Shown here: positions 1-7,339 of the stretch, one piece after another | Layout of the letters: the number at the start of each line of letters is the position of its first letter | Position numbering within the stretch: the first letter of the stretch is position 1 | Assembly (NCBI GenBank): GCA_030706785.1 | Contig: JAUZNW010000017.1 | Location: 1 to 34,198 of the forward strand | Reading direction: 5' to 3' | Origin: Bacteroidota bacterium | GTDB lineage: Bacteria > Bacteroidota > Bacteroidia > Bacteroidales > VadinHA17 | DNA length: 34,198 nucleotides | Position numbers and translations under genes: made by a program | The notes under the pieces: model-generated | What the model was told of the DNA's origin: nothing | Database searches by the model: none | What the model saw: only the letters and a program-made list of their open reading frames with translations

Positions 1-821
1 GAACTCCGTTGGTAAAAAGTACACATACCGGGGTCTATTTTAATAATCCTGTAACCGGTAAGCCCACACCCCATTCCTATCCACGCTACCTTGCCAATGG
101 CAGCGGTTTCTTAAGCTTAGCCAGCAATGTAAGCAGGTTCCCGTCGCTCAGCAAATGGCTCGACGGATCCCGCATAGCCGTAGCCGCAACTGCCGGCCGC
201 CGCGATGGAATATATGCAAGGGTAGCCGAGACATATCTCATTAAAGCTGAAGCTCTAATCCGCCAAAACAAATATGATGAGGCTCTTGCGGTTATGAATA
301 TTGTCCGTGCACGCGCACAGTTCAAAGCTGGTGAGGACAGGGCTGCATACAGGGATGGCGGCGCTGCTGTTCTTACCAATTCAAATGCACCGAAAAATGC
401 AGACGGCTCGTTGATAAATTCGTATTGCACTTCAAATTCATACTACGAATCGCTTAATATTCCTGTGACAACCGCTGCCTCGGATATTACCACCGGAATC
501 ACACCGACAAGCCTTCCGGCTGTAGACGAGGCCATTATAGCAAAACTCGGCCTTACAAGCGACTACGACAGGATGATGTGCTTCCTGCTCAACGAGCGTT
601 CACGCGAACTCTACGGCGAGCTTTTCCGCTGGGAAGACCTTGCGCGCACTAAAACACTTTTAAGCCGTGCCAAGACTTTCAACCAGGGAGCAGTAACTGC
701 TATCCAGGAAAAGCATTACCTGCGCCCTCTGCCGCAGACTTTCCTCGATAACATAACTAATGCTAACGGGCATGCCCTTACTGCTGATGAAAAAGCAGCA
801 ATGCAGAATCCCGGTTACTAA
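1..821 (+). CDS. SusD/RagB family outer-membrane lipoprotein, C-terminal part (5' end cut off)
   Basis: The reading frame is open to the first base, so this is the 3' part of a longer gene; an in-frame TTG at position 9 is not a real start. The ~270 visible residues match the C-terminal half of SusD/RagB proteins: a TPR-like helix pair (YARVAETYLIKAEALIRQ, then NKYDEALAVMNIVRARA), the family signature around FLLNERSRELYGELFRWEDL, and the usual ending with LRPLPQTFLDNI and a final NPGY. SusD proteins sit on the cell surface as lids of SusC TonB-dependent transporters and bind glycans or other nutrients; a susC gene is expected upstream, outside the window. The signal peptide and lipobox are not visible. 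A strong terminator follows 30 bases after the stop, so this is probably the last gene of its transcript. Family sure; substrate unknown. Confidence 0.93.
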   Translation, partial: TPLVKSTHTGVYFNNPVTGKPTPHSYPRYLANGSGFLSLASNVSRFPSLSKWLDGSRIAVAATAGRRDGIYARVAETYLIKAEALIRQNKYDEALAVMNIVRARAQFKAGEDRAAYRDGGAAVLTNSNAPKNADGSLINSYCTSNSYYESLNIPVTTAASDITTGITPTSLPAVDEAIIAKLGLTSDYDRMMCFLLNERSRELYGELFRWEDLARTKTLLSRAKTFNQGAVTAIQEKHYLRPLPQTFLDNITNANGHALTADEKAAMQNPGY

Positions 822-850
822 GCTGATGAAGTAAACTTCAAATTACATTA

Positions 851-881
851 AGAGGGTGCCCCAAAAGGGCGCCCCTTTTTT
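851..881 (+). terminator. Rho-independent terminator after the SusD gene
   Basis: The 8-bp arms GGGTGCCC (854-861) and GGGCGCCC (867-874) pair with one G-U wobble around a CAAAA loop and are followed by six T at 876-881. It lies 30 bases after the SusD stop codon and separates it from the CBM9/PKD gene. Confidence 0.88.
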
Positions 882-990
882 AAGTTATAAGACTAATATG
901 AAACCTATGGAATTTTTTATATCACTCGTGATTCTACAAAATATACAAAGAGTTAAATTATACAGGTTGAGTAACTAAATCATTTATCCA

Positions 991-2106
991 ATGAAAACAA
1001 CCAGGGTATTTTTTATCATCATAAGTCTTATTTCTCTTAATATTATTTCATATTCGCAGGCTGACACCGTATTTAAAATCTTCCAGTTCCCGGCTGATAA
1101 AATACCGCGAATTGACGGAAATCCTGACGACTGGAAAATTGTACCTGATTCCTACGCCTTAAGAAGTGACCAGCTAAAGGATGATGAGAAAAAACATGCT
1201 GCACCTGATCCGGGAAGTCTCGATGTGAAAGTAAAAGTTGGTTGGATTAATGGTATGAACATGCTGTATTTTCTGTATGAAGCATATGATGATTACTGGG
1301 ATTTTTCACGTTCGGACCTTCACCATGATATGTTTGAGATAGTTGTCGACGGAGACCAGTCAGGAGGTCCGCTAATTGAACAGTTTCATCCGAATCCCGA
1401 TCTTAACAATTCATGGGATGCATATTTTAATTTTCATGGAGTCCATGCCCAGAACTATCATATTTTTACTCCAGCCGAGAATCAGGACTGGTGTCTTGCA
1501 TGGGGTAGTCAGCCCTGGATAAAAGAACTGCCATGGTCAAATGCTGCCTATTCATATGATTTCAGACCTGGTGAATCAGGAAAACTTGTTCTGGAATTCT
1601 GGATCACTCCCTTTGATTATGCAGGGCATGAGGGGCCTGCCAGAGCTGTGGAATCAGTTCTTAAAGAAGACAAGAATATCGGTCTCTCCTGGGCAATAAT
1701 TGATTTTGACGATGTAAATGCGAAAGGCAATAATGGTTTCTGGAACCTTTCTGATAAGCATACTATGTATGGTAATGCGTCGCAACTGCGGACTTTCAAA
1801 TTAATGCCGCTGGAACCTGTCTTCATGAAGAAAATTGATGCAAAGTGGTCTTTTAAAGTTATTGATATGAACAGGCGGCTTGTTGCTTTTCAGGATGAGT
1901 CCGTAGGGAAAATTACATCATGGAAATGGGATTTTGGTGATGGGACTACTTCCTCTGAACAGCATCCCGTTCACCCCTATAGCAAAGCTGGTCGTTATAT
2001 TGTCACCCTTTATATTGAAGGGCCCGATGGAAAATCTCACCGGACGAAAGTGTGGGATGTGGCAGTCAGATCCGATACATTGGATTATGGGGTTAAATCA
2101 AATTAA
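991..2106 (+). CDS. Secreted CBM9-like and PKD domain protein
   Basis: A 371-residue exported protein. Residues 1-24 look like a signal peptide (hydrophobic core, then SYSQA before DTVF). Residues about 30-275 resemble the CBM9/DOMON-like beta-sandwich often found at the ends of Bacteroidota carbohydrate enzymes: RIDGNPDDW near the start, then the strand MLYFLYEAYDDYWDF and an acidic DMFEIVVDGDQSGG stretch. Residues about 285-362 are a PKD domain with the typical KWDFGDGTTSSEQHPVHPY. No catalytic domain is visible, so it is best read as a carbohydrate- or surface-binding protein. It follows the SusD gene on the same strand but behind a terminator, so it may have its own promoter; I found no clear TAnnTTTG box before it. 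Role in glycan capture is inference from domains and position. Confidence 0.75.
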   Translation: MKTTRVFFIIISLISLNIISYSQADTVFKIFQFPADKIPRIDGNPDDWKIVPDSYALRSDQLKDDEKKHAAPDPGSLDVKVKVGWINGMNMLYFLYEAYDDYWDFSRSDLHHDMFEIVVDGDQSGGPLIEQFHPNPDLNNSWDAYFNFHGVHAQNYHIFTPAENQDWCLAWGSQPWIKELPWSNAAYSYDFRPGESGKLVLEFWITPFDYAGHEGPARAVESVLKEDKNIGLSWAIIDFDDVNAKGNNGFWNLSDKHTMYGNASQLRTFKLMPLEPVFMKKIDAKWSFKVIDMNRRLVAFQDESVGKITSWKWDFGDGTTSSEQHPVHPYSKAGRYIVTLYIEGPDGKSHRTKVWDVAVRSDTLDYGVKSN

Positions 2107-2215
2107 TTATCAGCGGATCAAAAGAACCAGCATCACTGGTAAGGTAACGGGCCCGGTTCAGTTAATAATTCCCGTCCTGACCGGTAGCAGCTTTACCAAA
2201 AAACCTTCACATTAT

Positions 2216-2246
2216 TTTGTATCCGGCTCTGATATTTCTATTTTTG
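2216..2246 (+). promoter_or_regulatory. Bacteroidota-type promoter of the M3 peptidase gene
   Basis: TTTG (2216-2219), a 19-base spacer, and TATTTTTG (2239-2246) fit the primary sigma consensus of Bacteroidota (-33 TTTG, -7 TAnnTTTG). The predicted RNA start is near 2250, giving a leader of roughly 40 bases before the GTG start at 2294. Confidence 0.65.
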
Positions 2247-2293
2247 CCTAACATTCAGAAAATTTAATCCTTAAACCTTAATAACTTAAAATT

Positions 2294-4408
2294 GTGAAAC
2301 ACATATTCAGATTATTCGTAATTATGGGATTCGCTGTGATTACACTCGGTTCATGCAGGAATCAGCAGGTGACTGACAGAAGCAATCCTTTCTTTTCGGA
2401 ATTCAATACTCCTTTCAACGTTCCGCCTTTCGAGAAAATCATGGCAAAACACTATATGCCTGCTTTTGAAAAAGGCATGGCAGAGGGCCGGGGGAACATT
2501 GACCGGATAATCAAGGATAAGTCTGAACCGACCTTCATCAATACTGTTGAAGCACTTGACAAAAGCGTTGATCTTCTGACTAAGGTCTCATCAGTCTTTT
2601 TTGCCCAGACTTCAGCCAACACAAATGATTCCCTCCAGAAACTGGAGGTGGAAATATCACCGAAACTGGCAGCATTCAGGGATGAAATAAATCTCAATCC
2701 CGAGCTTTTCAAAAGGGTCAGATTTGTCTATGAAAACCAGTCAAAATCCAATCTTAATTCCGAGCAGATGTTCCTTCTCGAAAACCTGTACAAGGGATTT
2801 GTGAGGAACGGAGCGAATCTTAATAAGCAGGATCAGGATACACTTAAAAAGCTCAATCAGGAGATATCGGTACTTACTGTTAAATTCAGTCAGAACGTAC
2901 TGGATGAAACAAATAAATACAGGCTTTTTGTAAACAAGGATGGCCTCACAGGACTGCCCGAGTCGCTCATTGCCTCGGCAGCTGAAGCCGCCAAAGCAGC
3001 AGGTAAGGAAGGACAGTGGGCATTTACCACACAGCGCCCAAGCATTTTCCCGTTCATGCAATATTCTCCGAACAGGGATCTGAGGCACGAGATATATAAG
3101 GCGTACACAAATCGGGGTAATAACGGGAACGAATATGACAACAATAAGATTCTTGCTGATATCATCAGACTGAGGGCTGAAAGAGCCAGACTTCTGGGCT
3201 ATAAGACCCACGCTGATTATACACTTGAACTGCGGATGGCAAAAAAACCTGAAAATGTTTTCAGTCTTCTGAACAGCCTTTGGGACAAAGCAATACCTGT
3301 AGCTAAGAATGAGGTGAAGGAAATGCAGAAGATCATTGACGGGGAAGGAAGTAAATTCACCCTTGAACCATCCGACTGGTGGTACTATGCAGAAAAGCTC
3401 AGGAAGCAAAAGTATAATCTTGACGATAACGAGCTCAGGCCTTATTTCAACCTTGAAAATGTCCGTGAAGGGGCATTTACGTGCGCCAATAAACTCTTCG
3501 GGATTACATTCAATCCGATACCGAACTGCCCTCTTCCTCACCCTGATGCTGAGGCATTTGAGGTGAAGGATTCAACAGGAACGCATATCGGGGTACTCTA
3601 TATGGACTTCCATCCCCGCAACAGCAAGAGGCAGGGAGCATGGTGCAATACTTATCGCAGTCACAGCGCTCTCGACGGTAACGTTGTGACACCGGTAGTC
3701 ACGACTGTATTTAACTTCACTCGTCCGGCAGGTAATGTACCGGCTCTATTGAGTCTGGAAGAGGTTTCAACACTTTTCCATGAGTTTGGTCATTCACTTG
3801 ATGCGCTGTTCAACCAGAACACATACAACCAGACTTATGTAGCCTGGGATTTCGTTGAACTTCCCTCCCAGCTGATGGAGCACTGGGCAACAGAACCTGA
3901 AGTTCTGAAAATGTATGCAAAACACTATGAAACAGGGGAAACGATCCCGGATAAACTAATAGAAAAGATAAAGAATAGCAGCTATTTCAACCAGGGATTC
4001 GATAATGTTGAACTTCTGGCAGCTTCGCTGCTCGATATGGCTTACTATACACTGGAAGCACCCGTCAATATTAATATCCAGACCTTTGAAAAGGAATATT
4101 TCAATAAAATCGGGTTGATACCGGAAATTATTTCAAGATACAGGAGCACATATTTCCTGCACATCATTGACGGCTATGATGCAGGTTATTATTGCTATAC
4201 ATGGGCCGCTGTGCTTGATAACGATGCCTTTGAAGCATTCAGGGAGAAAGGCATCTTTGACAGGAAGGTTGCTACTTCATACCGTAAAAACATCCTTGAA
4301 AAGAACGGTACAATGGATGCCATGCAGATGTATGTAAATTTCCGGGGCCGTGAACCGCAGATCGAACCACTTCTCAGGAACAGAGGATTGACAGGTAAGC
4401 TTAATTAA
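2294..4408 (+). CDS. M3 family zinc oligopeptidase / peptidyl-dipeptidase, lipoprotein
   Basis: A 704-residue M3 (thimet oligopeptidase/Dcp type) metallopeptidase of normal family length. The zinc site is HEFGH at residues 496-500, with the third ligand most likely Glu522 in DFVELPSQ, as in the family. The N-terminus ends in the lipobox LGSC, so the enzyme is probably lipid-anchored on the periplasmic or outer-membrane side, where it would cut short peptides. Bacteroidota often carry such exported Dcp-like enzymes. The start is GTG, supported by the signal peptide and by a promoter ~48 bases upstream; there is no Shine-Dalgarno sequence. The 3' end overlaps the convergent gene by 8 bases. Whether it acts as endopeptidase or carboxy-dipeptidase cannot be told from sequence. 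Confidence 0.93.
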   Translation: MKHIFRLFVIMGFAVITLGSCRNQQVTDRSNPFFSEFNTPFNVPPFEKIMAKHYMPAFEKGMAEGRGNIDRIIKDKSEPTFINTVEALDKSVDLLTKVSSVFFAQTSANTNDSLQKLEVEISPKLAAFRDEINLNPELFKRVRFVYENQSKSNLNSEQMFLLENLYKGFVRNGANLNKQDQDTLKKLNQEISVLTVKFSQNVLDETNKYRLFVNKDGLTGLPESLIASAAEAAKAAGKEGQWAFTTQRPSIFPFMQYSPNRDLRHEIYKAYTNRGNNGNEYDNNKILADIIRLRAERARLLGYKTHADYTLELRMAKKPENVFSLLNSLWDKAIPVAKNEVKEMQKIIDGEGSKFTLEPSDWWYYAEKLRKQKYNLDDNELRPYFNLENVREGAFTCANKLFGITFNPIPNCPLPHPDAEAFEVKDSTGTHIGVLYMDFHPRNSKRQGAWCNTYRSHSALDGNVVTPVVTTVFNFTRPAGNVPALLSLEEVSTLFHEFGHSLDALFNQNTYNQTYVAWDFVELPSQLMEHWATEPEVLKMYAKHYETGETIPDKLIEKIKNSSYFNQGFDNVELLAASLLDMAYYTLEAPVNINIQTFEKEYFNKIGLIPEIISRYRSTYFLHIIDGYDAGYYCYTWAAVLDNDAFEAFREKGIFDRKVATSYRKNILEKNGTMDAMQMYVNFRGREPQIEPLLRNRGLTGKLN

Positions 4409-4417
4409 AAGCTTTTT
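4397..4417. terminator. Weak AT-rich hairpin between convergent genes
   Basis: AAGCTT (4397-4402) and AAGCTT (4409-4414) can pair around AATTAA, with T at 4413-4417. It sits exactly on the overlapping stop codons of the M3 gene and the convergent gene. The stem is short and AT-rich, so terminator function is only possible. Confidence 0.3.
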
Positions 4418-5645
4418 GGATATCCTCCAGGGTAACTTCGAAAACCTTCATTGAAACCTTGTCGAGGAGTTCCCTGTTTCCTGTTATATGAACCGTGATC
4501 TGGCTGTGTGTTATGCTTTCGCCCGGTTGCAGGGCTGCAGCAGGTGAAGAAGTTTCAAGCTCATAGAACGGCCCCATCTGGGAACCGTCCGCAAGAGGTC
4601 CGTCATTGTAAGAATTAAGGGCATCCCCTGAATAAGGACTATCCTGGATCTGCCATGCAGAATTCACATAATCCTTTTTCCCCTCGGGTAGCTTACAGAT
4701 CAGAAGTGTAAGGATATTGTTGTCAAAATCAAAACTGCCCATGAGTCCTGCAGCCCTCAGAGGAGGGATTCCTATCTTGCCTCTGCTTTTGCCGTCAGCA
4801 CGAAAATAAATGTTGCTTCCTATAATTTTGAGCCGGTCAGGAGCGATTTTGCCGAAGTAACTATCATTTACGGTAACTCCCAGTACTTTTTTATCGCCCT
4901 GTTTCACAGGAATAACGATTATTACGGCAGGAGAGGGGTTGAACATTCCCAGCATCCAGATAGAGAGGAGTCCTGTTTCCTTTTTCCATGCTTCCGTTCC
5001 GAGGTTTGTCAGTTTATTTTCTGATGTGTAGGCGACATAATTTGTTCCCTCCAGGTCAATGCCGGTGCTCTTTACGAAATCATTGCCGGAAAGAAGTTTG
5101 ATTTCCCTGTCGATCCTTAATTTGAAACTTGTTCCGGTGTAATTTTCAATCTCTGCTTCATGAGAAAGTACAATCGATGTATCGGTCCGGCCAATAACAG
5201 AAAAAGGTTCTGTGTCGAGGAATGCAGGGGTTTGCCATTTGTCATATACAAATTCATCTCCTTTTTTGAAAAATATTGCATATTGGCCGCCTTCCGGGCC
5301 CAGCCATAGCCTTTCCTCACCTCCGAACGGATTTATGTGAGGAACCAGCCTCCCGGATGAAACCAGCTGGTGATTGATCCATCCGAAACTAAATCCGGAC
5401 GGACCTTCAGAAGTGCTTGTCATCACCCGTCCCTGCCAGGCTGGAACAACAACCACTGAAGCTTTTCCCTTTTTAAGCTCTGCCACAACAACATATTTCT
5501 TAAGGAAATTCAGGTTATAGCCATAGAGTTTTGTACTGTCTGTTATCATTGTGTTTTTGGTTTGAGTGATCTTGCGTCTCTGATCCCTGCCTGTGCAATA
5601 AGCCAGCAGTAGTGCTGACATAATAAATACAAAAAACTTGTTCAT
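4401..5645 (-). CDS. Exported mutarotase-like beta-sandwich protein (DUF6786-like)
   Basis: A 414-residue protein whose N-terminus is a hydrophobic signal ending in LLLAYC, a possible but imperfect lipobox (Tyr before Cys). The body has features of the galactose-mutarotase-like fold: VVVVPAWQGRVMTST, GFSFGWINHQL, and HINPFGGEERLWLGPEGGQ, and a late strand SITHSQITVHITGN. From memory it resembles the Bacteroidota family DUF6786, whose function is unknown; I could not check this. Such proteins often accompany sugar metabolism, but nothing here names a substrate. It is a single gene, convergent and overlapping by 8 bases with the M3 peptidase, and divergent from rlmN with about 120 bases between the starts. 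No strong promoter box was found for it. Confidence 0.7.
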   Translation of the reverse strand: MNKFFVFIMSALLLAYCTGRDQRRKITQTKNTMITDSTKLYGYNLNFLKKYVVVAELKKGKASVVVVPAWQGRVMTSTSEGPSGFSFGWINHQLVSSGRLVPHINPFGGEERLWLGPEGGQYAIFFKKGDEFVYDKWQTPAFLDTEPFSVIGRTDTSIVLSHEAEIENYTGTSFKLRIDREIKLLSGNDFVKSTGIDLEGTNYVAYTSENKLTNLGTEAWKKETGLLSIWMLGMFNPSPAVIIVIPVKQGDKKVLGVTVNDSYFGKIAPDRLKIIGSNIYFRADGKSRGKIGIPPLRAAGLMGSFDFDNNILTLLICKLPEGKKDYVNSAWQIQDSPYSGDALNSYNDGPLADGSQMGPFYELETSSPAAALQPGESITHSQITVHITGNRELLDKVSMKVFEVTLEDIQKAFN

Positions 5646-5702
5646 CTTACTCTGTGGATTATATTAATTATTGGTTGGTTCAAAATTTTCCCAAATCAGA
5701 AT

Positions 5703-5710
5703 TAATTTTG
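5703..5710 (+). promoter_or_regulatory. Possible -7 box of rlmN
   Basis: TAATTTTG matches TAnnTTTG, 55 bases before the rlmN start. The nearest upstream TTG (5675-5677) is 25 bases away, longer than the usual 19-21, so only half the promoter is convincing. Confidence 0.3.
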
Positions 5711-5765
5711 ACATTGGTTAAAATTATACACTAAGATATTGAATATCGGTTTATTTTATTAATAA

Positions 5766-6803
5766 ATGCCGGATACGGGTAAGAAGTTATTATGCGGGAT
5801 GGATCCCGATGAGATAAAATCTCTCGCCAATTGTGATATATCTGCTGCGAAAGTTATTACTAATTGTCTGTATAAAAAGCGAATAGCCGATATAACCCGG
5901 ATAACAGGCATTTCAAAACAATTAAAGGAATATCTTTCAGAAGTTGCCTATACCGGATTATTAAATCCTGTTTCCTGTCAAAAGTCTTCAGACGGATCAA
6001 TTAAATACCTCTTCAGGAATAATAATCCTCTGGAGTATGAAACAGTCTTTCTGCCCGGAGACAGGCGAAATACTGTTTGTGTCTCAACGCAAGCAGGATG
6101 CAGAATGGGATGTCCCTTCTGTGTAAGCGGCAAATATGGATTCCGGGGAAACCTTTCAGCCGGTGATATAATCAATCAGGTGATCAGTCTTCCTGAATCC
6201 GGCATTTTGACCCATGTTGTTTTCATGGGGATGGGAGAACCTATGGATAACCTGGATAATGTTATTAAAGCATGTCATATCCTTACCGCTGAATGGGGAC
6301 GGGCTATAAGCCGGAGAAATATTACCGTTTCGACAGTCGGGATCACGTCAGGTATTAAGAGATTCCTGAGGTTTTCAGATTGTAACCTGGTATTCAGTCT
6401 CTTTTCACCTTTTGAAGAGGAGAGAAGAAATGTGATACCTGCGGAAAGAAAATATCCTGCGCGTGAAATTATTAACCTGATGAAGAGTTATCCTCTGCAG
6501 AAAAAGAGGCGACTGAGTATTGCCTATGTTATGATCGACGGTATAAATGATTCTGACAAGCATCTGGAAGGACTTAAGGTCCTTCTTAGGAACTCAATGA
6601 TCAGGGTAAATCTCCTTAAATATCATCAACATCCTTATGATGATCGCGCCCCATCAACACCGGAAAGATTGCAGTATTTCAAGCATGAACTCGTAACCTC
6701 TGGAGTATCTGCTTCAATCCGCAGATCCCGCGGGGAAGATATCTCAGCAGCCTGCGGCCTTCTTGCCGCCGGATTGAGAGATGACCTTATGAATTCGGAT
6801 TGA
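5766..6803 (+). CDS. rlmN: RlmN-type radical SAM RNA methyltransferase
   Basis: A 345-residue protein of RlmN length. RlmN methylates C2 of A2503 in 23S rRNA and A37 in some tRNAs, using a 4Fe-4S cluster and a methyl-carrier cysteine. The cluster motif is Cys112, Cys116 and Cys119 (CRMGCPFC); Cys105 corresponds to the second catalytic cysteine and Cys330 in DISAACGLL to the methyl carrier. The SAM-site motif FMGMGEP and the late RRSRGEDISAACG are present. Unlike most RlmN sequences I know, the SLHxP motif reads SLFSP (Phe213 for His), and the segment after the cluster is VSGKYG rather than MTGKQG, so this is a divergent member and could be a second copy or a Cfr-like relative. The ATG start gives a complete protein. 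It ends inside the convergent GNAT gene (17-base overlap). Confidence 0.82.
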   Translation: MPDTGKKLLCGMDPDEIKSLANCDISAAKVITNCLYKKRIADITRITGISKQLKEYLSEVAYTGLLNPVSCQKSSDGSIKYLFRNNNPLEYETVFLPGDRRNTVCVSTQAGCRMGCPFCVSGKYGFRGNLSAGDIINQVISLPESGILTHVVFMGMGEPMDNLDNVIKACHILTAEWGRAISRRNITVSTVGITSGIKRFLRFSDCNLVFSLFSPFEEERRNVIPAERKYPAREIINLMKSYPLQKKRRLSIAYVMIDGINDSDKHLEGLKVLLRNSMIRVNLLKYHQHPYDDRAPSTPERLQYFKHELVTSGVSASIRRSRGEDISAACGLLAAGLRDDLMNSD

Positions 6804-7311
6804 CCAGCTGGAAAAAATGCTCATCGAGGTATCCGTCAGGAGTTTTTACCCACTGTTTTTTGATTCCAGATTCAACGAACCCGATTTTCCTGAACAGTTC
6901 GATACTCTCACAATTGTTGGAAAGGATGTTGCAATAGACCTGATGCAGCTGTAATGTCCTGAAGCAATAATCTATCACGCACTTAAGGGCCATGGATGCG
7001 TAGCCTTTCCTTCTGTAATCCTCCCGGGCAATAAGTATCCCAAGTCCGGCTCTTTTATGAAAGGGATCAAAATCAAAAATGTCAATTGTTCCGATGGTAA
7101 CTTTGTCTTCAATATGGTCGACCATCAACCTTAGCTGACCGCTCTCATAAATATTCTTATGTGAATTTTTAAGATAGCGTTTAAGGGTGAATTTTGAGAA
7201 CGGGGATACTGTGCTGCTGATCACCCAGTAAGCCATATTGTTCTCCCACTCGTAAAGCAATTCAAGATCTTCCGGCTCCAATGCCCTTAGACTGATTTCT
7301 TCATATTTCAT
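6787..7311 (-). CDS. GNAT acetyltransferase, RimJ/RimL/SpeG-like
   Basis: A 174-residue single-domain GNAT enzyme. The acetyl-CoA loop is seen in EDYRRKGYA (R/Q-x-x-G-x-A pattern), preceded by the strand GLGILIA, and followed by a C-terminal half LHQVYCNILSNNCESIELF and KIGFVESG typical of RimJ/RimL-type proteins. The N-terminal LRALEPEDLELLYEWENN also fits that subgroup, which includes ribosomal-protein N-acetylases and spermidine acetyltransferase. The acceptor substrate cannot be assigned. It lies 28 bases after the PorE-like gene on the same strand and is probably the last gene of that transcript; its 3' end overlaps rlmN by 17 bases tail to tail. Confidence 0.88.
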   Translation of the reverse strand: MKYEEISLRALEPEDLELLYEWENNMAYWVISSTVSPFSKFTLKRYLKNSHKNIYESGQLRLMVDHIEDKVTIGTIDIFDFDPFHKRAGLGILIAREDYRRKGYASMALKCVIDYCFRTLQLHQVYCNILSNNCESIELFRKIGFVESGIKKQWVKTPDGYLDEHFFQLVNPNS

Positions 7312-7339
7312 TTCAGCCAGAAAAAGTAAGGTTAATTAT

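Noticed and set aside
1934-2251. A frame running past the end of the CBM9/PKD gene, considered as a frameshifted extension
   Set aside because: The PKD domain is complete in the main frame, and the extension has no family features and contains the next gene's promoter.
2741-3541. A 266-codon minus-strand ORF inside the M3 peptidase gene
   Set aside because: The M3 protein is complete on the other strand and this translation has no recognisable domain or signal.
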